DNA from: Azorinus chamasolen
Lineage: Eukaryota > Mollusca > Bivalvia > Cardiida > Solecurtidae
Length of the DNA stretch: 64,000 nucleotides
Direction: 5' to 3'
Assembly (NCBI GenBank): GCA_963576725.1
Contig: OY755241.1
Location: 71,309,041-71,373,040, forward strand
Shown: in pieces, positions 13,001-21,802 of the stretch
How positions within the stretch are numbered: the first letter of the stretch is position 1
Layout: the number at the start of each line of letters is the position of its first letter
The notes under the pieces: generated by a model
Database searches by the model: none
What the model was told of the DNA's origin: nothing
The model's input: only the letters and a program-made list of their open reading frames with translations
Made by a program: the position numbers and the translations under genes

Positions 13001-16000
13001 AAATTAATTTCCTTAATTCTCCACCAAACCCTATGTTGTGACCCACTCTTTAGACCCGTCCCTTCGTACTTGAGTACGTTTGCTTATTTGTTGCTTTGTG
13101 TTAAGAGTCGCTACTTCGATACATTTATATGAGTTGTAGCAAGCTATGGCTTGGCGGCGGGGAGAGCAAGCTAGGGTTTTGCGGGGAAACGGGATATTTT
13201 GGCATATTAGTACACTTCTAATGTACAGCCCCGGGTGTGGTAAATATATTTACTATGACTAATCAATATTTACATCCATTTTCAATATAAATTCTGACGA
13301 TACAGGTAAAAATGTTTTATATGAATTACAAATCAGTGAATAAGAGAGAGTGTCTCACGCGATGAAGTAGAATTAAGCAACCACTAGGAAATGCACTGTC
13401 AGTCCAAAAGTAATGACGTCCATGTACGGGTGTTACAAAACTTCTAAGTCTGAATTCATTCTCAGTACCTCATTTGTCAATGTTGCTGCTAATGTTTAAA
13501 ACCTTTCAGTACGAAATACGATTCACTAATTAATGTCATTAAAAGATAGTGAACCCGCTAATCAGATCTGCACTATTGGTTATTTTATATTTTTGGTGTG
13601 AATACTTCCTGAATAGTCATGGTAAGTTTGACCTTTTCGAAGTTTGAAAATAAGTCCATTTGACATTCAGCGTTGAAAGGTTAGACAACTCCATCCCAAG
13701 TGCATTCTAGCATTACATTCGTGCGGTTGATGTTGGGACTTACCTGTACACCCGAACACCGCAATGTGGTGAAGTACGTCCATATTGTCCATGTATGGGA
13801 CACTACCAACGATATGATATTCTGTGGCTTGGTCGGTCGGGAACCGGAAATACATACAGGTGTATGTAGTCTCCACAGCTGGGACTGGCAACTGCGGCAG
13901 GCGGACAGTGAAGTTGAATACTCCTTGAATGCAAACAATGCCGGACCGTCATATTCACAGGTACTAGACAAAAACAGACGGCTTAAATCGCTTATCCTTT
14001 GTACGACATACACCTTTCGTCTGTAAGATTTCGCCTGCGATTATATCGTTTCCTCATATTCTATTCATAATTATTTGACTGACTTGTTAAGCTATTTGGG
14101 TGTCAAACACATAGGATCTTGCTAGTTACTCGGTAGCTGGTCTAGTTCCAAGCTGTTTGCATAGAAGTTCTACAATTACGTGTTGTTGTTGTTCATGTGT
14201 CTAATGGATGCTGTATTATTATGAGACTTTAATAGTATCATAAGCGAATTTAGAATTTTTCTTCTGGTACTTGTGGTCATATCTGTTCAATAAACGTGGC
14301 ATCTATGGTTGAATTAGTCAAAAGACGCCAACGGTCAACGATAAAGTTACTAACCTCTACTATTCAAAGATTGCATTTATACGCCCTTTCAATTCATTCT
14401 ACCTACTCCACTGATTAGCTGCAGGTCAGCGGTTCTACCCGGGTGCTCTTTTATTGTTCTGTGCACGAACAAACGCTGTGGGGTTTCTTCACATGAATTA
14501 ACTGGATGTCGCGATATAATTGGCATAATGTTAAAGCGACACAATGTGATTGTCATCATATTGGACATATGTATATGATAAACAAATGTAGCAGCGCCAT
14601 CAGACTCAACCCGTTCGTCCTTCATTAGAGAAGTTATTTCATAGTAACATTCATGAACGTATTCCTATAATGAATAGATCTATTTAACCCTTAGCCTGCT
14701 TGAAAACTTATTGGTAGAAAGTGTCAACAACTACAGTTGTCATAGATAAATTACAGAGCTTCAGATAAGATGCGTAAGTTAAATCAAATTCAGGAATAAC
14801 TTTTTTATTTCTCCACCAAACCCTACACTGTGACAACTATTTAGAATCGTCTCTTTGAGACGATTCTAAAGAGTGGCCACAATGTAGGGTTTTGTGGAGA
14901 AATAACGATTTTAGTATTTGGGTACGCACCGTTATCTGTAGCTCTGAATTGTCTTGCATTTTCATTTAACAACACGGTCAGAGTATCGAATAGTTTTTAT
15001 TCTGATGTAACACAGTGTCTCATCTGGATCCAAACTATGAACATATGTAATTACTCAGCAGGCTTTATGTTAATTAAGAGTTAGGTAAAGTACTGAAAAT
15101 TACCTTCTTCACTTACAGTATCGCACTGATACCCCAAGTGCTCACAATCAACAAAGTCGTGTTTTCCGTCACAGAGTGTATTGTCAAACGGGTCACACAC
15201 ACCTGCAAAGCATAACAAGAGAGGATCAAAGTGAATAATTCTATCATTTCATTGACGTACAGTTGAACCTCAATATCTAGAACTTCAAGGGACCATATAA
15301 ATTAGTTCGAGATAAGAGAGGTTCGACTCATCCGATTTATAATCTGATTAATATCTCAGGTTTACAGCTTAATCCATGTCTAAAGTAATGCTGAAAGCTC
15401 CTGCATGAGCTTTCAGCATTACTTTAGACCTACATTAAGCTGTCACGTGTGTTTCTAGATATGTGTAGTGATATATTTAAGAAATTATCCTGTATTTGGA
15501 ATGTCATTTGGAATGTCTAGGTGGATGTTTAAATCCCCTACAATGACGACCGGTCTGTCGGTGGTGGCCAATTTAGCTAAGAAAAATGGCCACTCATTCA
15601 AAAGAAAATACCCAGTTTTTAGACCATTTCCACGTGATGGTGGGGGTCTATAAACATCTACTAGGCGCAGAGTGATATCTCGGATATTTAAAGTGCAGTC
15701 CATGGTCTCAAAGTTTGAGAAATCATTATCTCTCGTTGATGTATGGAGGCGAAGTCCTATTGAAGCCTTATGTATGACAGTTACCCCGCCGCCACGGTTG
15801 CCATTGCAGCGAGGGAAATGTTCGATTTTGTAATGAGTATAAGCCGATTAATGCAATTATCTTGCATCTACCCTTCGAAACCCCACAACATTGTCATTAT
15901 ATTTAAAGGATATAGTAAATGTACAGAAACCAACAATTTCAAACCAACAGAGTCGTTAAATAATGTATAGGGTAACTATTGCTTAACCTATACATATATG

Positions 16001-19000
16001 TTATTACTAGGTTTTTATACAAATGGTCCAGCCATGAATATTTTCGCAGTAACAGTTTGGTGTTTCATGTGGAAAATATCCCAGTTGACTGTCAGTGTTC
16101 CATACGGGCATTCTGTGCACGAAACGATATGATTTGTTCCATGAAAGAACATACCTCTTGGATTTCCACTACCAGTGATTAGCTGAACGTTGCAATATGA
16201 CTGAAATACTTGTTAAGTGACGTAAAAACACCGTTGCAAGCACAATACAAATATATACCCATTCGCGAACCTAAACGGCGTACAAATGTATATGCGACCA
16301 AATATGCTGCATATGCATCTATGTTCAATCACCGCATATATACATTTGGACAGTACTGTTTTGTTATCTTCGCCATTTCCCTGTTGACAAAACCTTTTTA
16401 TGTATATAAAAAAAAGTACAAAAATGAGTCATGCAGGAAACACCACATACAGAACAAACACTCGCCCGAACAGCAACACAAGGAAACAGCAAATGTACAT
16501 AGGTAGAAAAAACAACAAGAGACGCACAAAGACAAAACAAACATACAATAGGAGGAAGATGGAAGCACCGCCTTGGAACGGTCAGTGACAAAAGTCACCG
16601 GGGGTTTAAACCGGTTTATGGGCGCCCAACCTCACCCTTATTCCATCCCCATCCTAATAGACAAACAGTGTAAATAAACGTATCCCCTCTCCGACTAATC
16701 TACAACAACCGCGACAGCAAATACAGTGGTAAAGTGCATGTATAACAAAAAAACATTTAATTGAACATACTGGTTAATTAAAGGTCATTTATTAAAATAT
16801 AGTCTTACTCACCCGGATGGGAAAGTCCGTATATTGACTGTGGTTCCGTCCCTGGTGTCCAGGTACAATTTAGGTCTCCCAGTTCCTCTCCATTTGTCTT
16901 ACCGTCCCCGTCTGAGTCCATCTGGCACAAAGCGACTGTCCATTTCTGGAATTAGGAATATACCAAGTTCGTTACCACGACGAATCAAATGCCTCCACCT
17001 TCTGCACTCGGGTGTTACTTTTCTCTCTGCAAATCCATCATAGGCGATACCCCGGTTTAAGCTGTATTCAAATTTCAAAACTAATAACATCAAAACTTAT
17101 GGTCCCGAAGGACCAGAAAATATAACAACACTGAGAATGAAGCACGGGCGATTTTTAAGGCCGCCACACAAGCACCTAACGCCTGCTGTTGTGAAGTACG
17201 TTTTTGATCTGTTGTTTTGTCTGACAAAATGTACTCTAAAAAGCATGGTCATCTATCAATCACATCATTATTCGAAATCAGCAGTGAGTTCCCCTGTACT
17301 CTCAAAGTAACGTATCGGTTTCGAATCAGTTTCGCGTTTCTATATTGTAACATACTCAAAGAACACCCAACAAGTATTCTCTTACATTTTTTGTTCATAT
17401 AAATCACACTGCGGGTTATTCACGTTGGGTGCAAAATGTAATATGGTGAAAAGTTGTGACCCAGCGCATTTGGCTTACCATGCCAACATTCTGACGACCG
17501 AGCTACCAAGCTACACAGTCCAAGCCTATCAACTGTTTCAACGCAATCTCTACCTGGCTACACATGCTATGATTTCGATACGTAATCATATGACATGTCA
17601 ACCTTTTAAACATTTTGAATATCCATGTAAATATAATTAATATTACTTAAGATCAATTTTTATTATGGCATGTGGAAACAGACACTGTAGAATCAGATCT
17701 ATATTATACTAGAAGCAAAAAGAGCAGACCCGGATTAGCAGACCCCCATAAGAGCCATCTGATATGTGCCTATTCATATGTGCCTATTCTGTTTGCAAAG
17801 GCGTTAAATGAGGTAAAGATTTTTTTCTTCAAGCTGTTTTTTTTTTCAAATCATGGGCAAAGGTCGAAGAGGTAGGCTCAATATATGCAGTGAAACCTAT
17901 TTAAAGCAACCACGTGATCAATATCAATACATAAAGGTGTCTTTAAAAGTATTTGGTTGCTTAATACAGAGGAAAGTTATGCAGAAACATGCTGTAGGAG
18001 ATCGCCCTGCATTAAGCTACCACCTGCCCTTAAACATCTTTTTGACGGTTAGTTTCGACGGGTTCGACTGTTGTAATAATTTGGGCTTTTTTCAAATGTT
18101 TTAAGTCAGCAGGGTCCAACATGAATTTCTACAGTGCAACCCCTCTAAAGCGAGTAAAAGTAAAAAATATGAGTCATGCTGAAAACATCGCATACACAAC
18201 AAACAACCACCAGAAAAAGAAAACAAAGCAAATGTGGATAACTATCTTAACACAAACAGACGCACACAGTCAAAACAAACAATCGATTAGGGAAATGGAA
18301 GTACCGCCTTGGAACGGTCAGTGACAATCGTCACTGGGGGTTTAAACCGGTTAAACCTCACATATATTCCACCCCATGCTAAAAGACAAATTGTGTAAAT
18401 AAACGTATCCCCTCTCTGACTACTCTACGACAACCGCGATGGTGCAGTGGTAAATCGCACGTGAAACGAAAACATATTTGAGTGAAACAAATTGTACAGT
18501 GCTCCCTCCCTACAACGACCCTCTCAATAACGATTCCCTCCATAAAACAACGCATGTCACTGTTCCCGAAACAACAAGGCCCCAGAAACATTTTGTTCCA
18601 TCTTCTTTTCTTTATGCCTCCATCAAACCCTATGTTGTGACCACGCTTTAGAATCGTCCCTTTGTGACGATTCTAAAGAGTGGTCACAACATAGGGTTAA
18701 TTGAGGCATATCAGTTTTAGTTCTAGACATACACCTTATCTGGGGATCTGCAAACAAGCTAATTATGTTTGATTTTCCCTCCCTATAACAATTCCCTCTG
18801 AACAACACATACAATCTACGTAGCCCCAAAGGGTGTCGTTTAAGAGAGGGAGCACTTTATCCACCTATCGCCAGTGTACTCAATGAATAGTTGCAAACAG
18901 AGAAAAGTAACAAAGGGTACGATAAAAACGATATCCGACGTCCTCCTTCCGTTTCCGGATTTAAGAGGTCTTCTTCATAGAGTACTAACTTGTCTTGTCG

Positions 19001-21771
19001 GCGTATACTAATAGAGGACAGCGTGATTGCCGACTGTAAAAGGGTTGACATTCAGACATGCAGTATGTTGTAGAACTAAAGGATCATATACATGTACCTT
19101 TTAACGAATTCAACATATTTGATAAACAATGAGAGAAAATGGGTATGTTCAATAATTTTACGAAGTTTATAAATCACATCACCATACAATTTAGGATGTG
19201 AAATATCCTGCTGCAGGAGCACATTAATATTACATTTGTACTTGCCAAAAACTGAGAGATTACGAAAATAAAATTTAGAGAAGCAGCTTTTCAGTTAAAA
19301 TGAGATTTCGACTATTAAAAGCGTCAACAGAATCAAGCTCTAGTAAAACGATTACGTTGAGATATATAAACCCCGTAAGATTTGGGCACGGGGAACATCT
19401 CCGTTAAGATGAGGGAAACTTACAATATTAAACTCTAAATCGTCTCTTTTGTCATAAATTTTAGAACAAAATAATCCAATTGGCATTTTTAAAGTTTAAA
19501 TCATAAAAAGCTGCATAAGTGTCGGAAGGGTTAGCTTTATTCAATTCGAGTTCTTTTGGGTAAAAAATATTATCCAAATATCTTCAAGTTTCATTGAAGA
19601 CTTTTATGACATTGTCTTGTGATTACGGGTCTAATTTAAAATGAAATCTCTCTCATAGCAGTCAAAAACAAATCGGCAACCAGTGGTGCACAATTCGTAC
19701 CCATACGAATACAAGTCACCTGACGGTATATAGCATACCCATAACATACGAATATGTTATCAGAAAAAATAGGTTAGGAGTTTTGAAAACTTCTGGGAAA
19801 GTCCCATTCGTGTAATATTCTATTGGCTCGTCAGTAAAAAAAGCATGTCAGCATTACCTGCCAGATATGATTTTTGCAAATATTCTCTGGATTAAATTAG
19901 TAAGTTTATCTTTAATTAAATCACGAGGAAGGATTGTGTACAAAGTAGACAAACCGTTTGGACTTACATTGAATGCAAGAAACCTTTTGGTTTTAAATTT
20001 GTTTAAGACTTCTGAATAGCTTTTAAAAGACTAAAATATATTTATTCTAGAATTTACATAAGTCTTCTAACAATAGAAGTTGATATGTTCTTTTATCTTC
20101 GTAAGAAGTCAAACTTATAGACCCTTTTGTAGTTGTACTAGAGCTAGAATTTGCAATGAAACGCGCTTTATATGTTCTATGTAGTTTTGGTAACCAGTAC
20201 ATTTTTATGAATGTTGTATTATGTAATTGTAATATCTGCTCTAAGTTGTTCACACTTTTTGATATGGTCTGAAAACATCGTCATGCTTCCAAACATCGAT
20301 TGAATGCAATCATTAAATAATACTGACATTATTCGATGCCTTATCAGCAGGAACAAAGACGCATTTTGAATGGGAATCCTATAAACCCTTTTTAAGATGT
20401 ATAAAAGAAATTCTAGCTTTAGGTGGAAGAAGAGGTTCATTTGAGCTATAAAATGAAATGCGACTCAATGTTTGAACAAGATATAAACTACAGTAAAACC
20501 TCGCTAATGCGACCACCTAAAATAGGTATAACTAGAGGTTTTTGTCACAAAAAGGGATGTCTCCCCTCTAATAAAAACAATATGTAAAGGGAAATCACGA
20601 AAAATGTTATGGTCTTGACGTCCCCTCATTATGAGTTTTCCACACTACATTTTTCAAGGGGAAAATGATAACAGCTAATAACTCCAAAAATACTGATACC
20701 AGATTTATGGCCCTTGTGTATGACACTTACTTTCATCATGCTCTTTCCAAAAATAAAATGTCATTCCAATAGCATTAGTTGAACAGGAGTTATTGATCGG
20801 CCAAAAATGTAACAAAGGGCAATAACTCCAAAAGTATTGAAGCCATAATTATGGCCCTTGTTCATGACACTTTCTCTCATCATGCTCTTTCCATGTATGA
20901 CGTTTCAATACGATGGCAAGAGCCATGTAGGAGTTATCGTCCGGACAAGAAAGAATTAAACAAATGTACAAGGGGCAATAACTCTAAATTTATTGCAGCT
21001 CGAGTTAAGGATCTTATGCATGACACTTTCTGTTATCATGATCGTTCCATGTATGAAGTTTCACTCCAATGGCATGTGTCACATAGGAGTAATCATCCGG
21101 ACAAAAAATTGAGATTTTTTTACAAAGGGCAATAACTCCAATATTAGTGAAGCCAGAGTTATGGTCCTTGTGCATGACACTTCCTCTCGTTATGATCTTT
21201 CCATATATGAAGTTTCAATCCAATGGCATGAGCCATATAGAAGTTATCGTCCGGACAAAAAGTGTGGATTTTTTTATAAAGGGCAATAACTCCTATATTA
21301 GTGAAGCCAGAGTTATGTATCTTCTACATGACACTTCCTCTCGTTATGCTCTTTCCATATATGAAGTTTCAATCAACTGGCATCAGGCATATTGAAGTTA
21401 TTGTCCGGACAAAAAAATTATGATATTTTTTACAAAGGCCAATAACTCCAATATTAGTGAAGCAAGAGTTATGGACCTTGTGCATGACACTTCCTCTCGC
21501 CATGATCTTTCCATATATGAAGTTTCAATCCAATGGCATGAGCCATATAGGAGTTATCGTCCGGACAAAAAAGTGTAATTTTTTTACAAAGGGTAATAAC
21601 TCCAATATTAGTGAAGCCAGAGTTATGGACCTTGTGCATGACACTTCCTCTCATTATGCTCTTTCCATATATGAAGTTTCAATCAACTGGCATCAGGCAT
21701 ATTGAAGTTATCGTCCGGACAAAAAAGTGTGACGGACAGACAGACGGACAGACGGACAGACGGACGGACGG

Positions 21772-21802
<31 letters not shown>

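Noticed and set aside
13681..14026. Frames of 108-110 codons on either strand over exon 4
   Set aside because: Different frame from the copper-domain exon 13744-13923 or antisense to it; the exon frame has matching splice phases and family motifs.
15990..16200. Extra monooxygenase exon
   Set aside because: Neighbouring exons 2 and 3 already join in phase with continuous family sequence, and the sequence has diverged repeats elsewhere.
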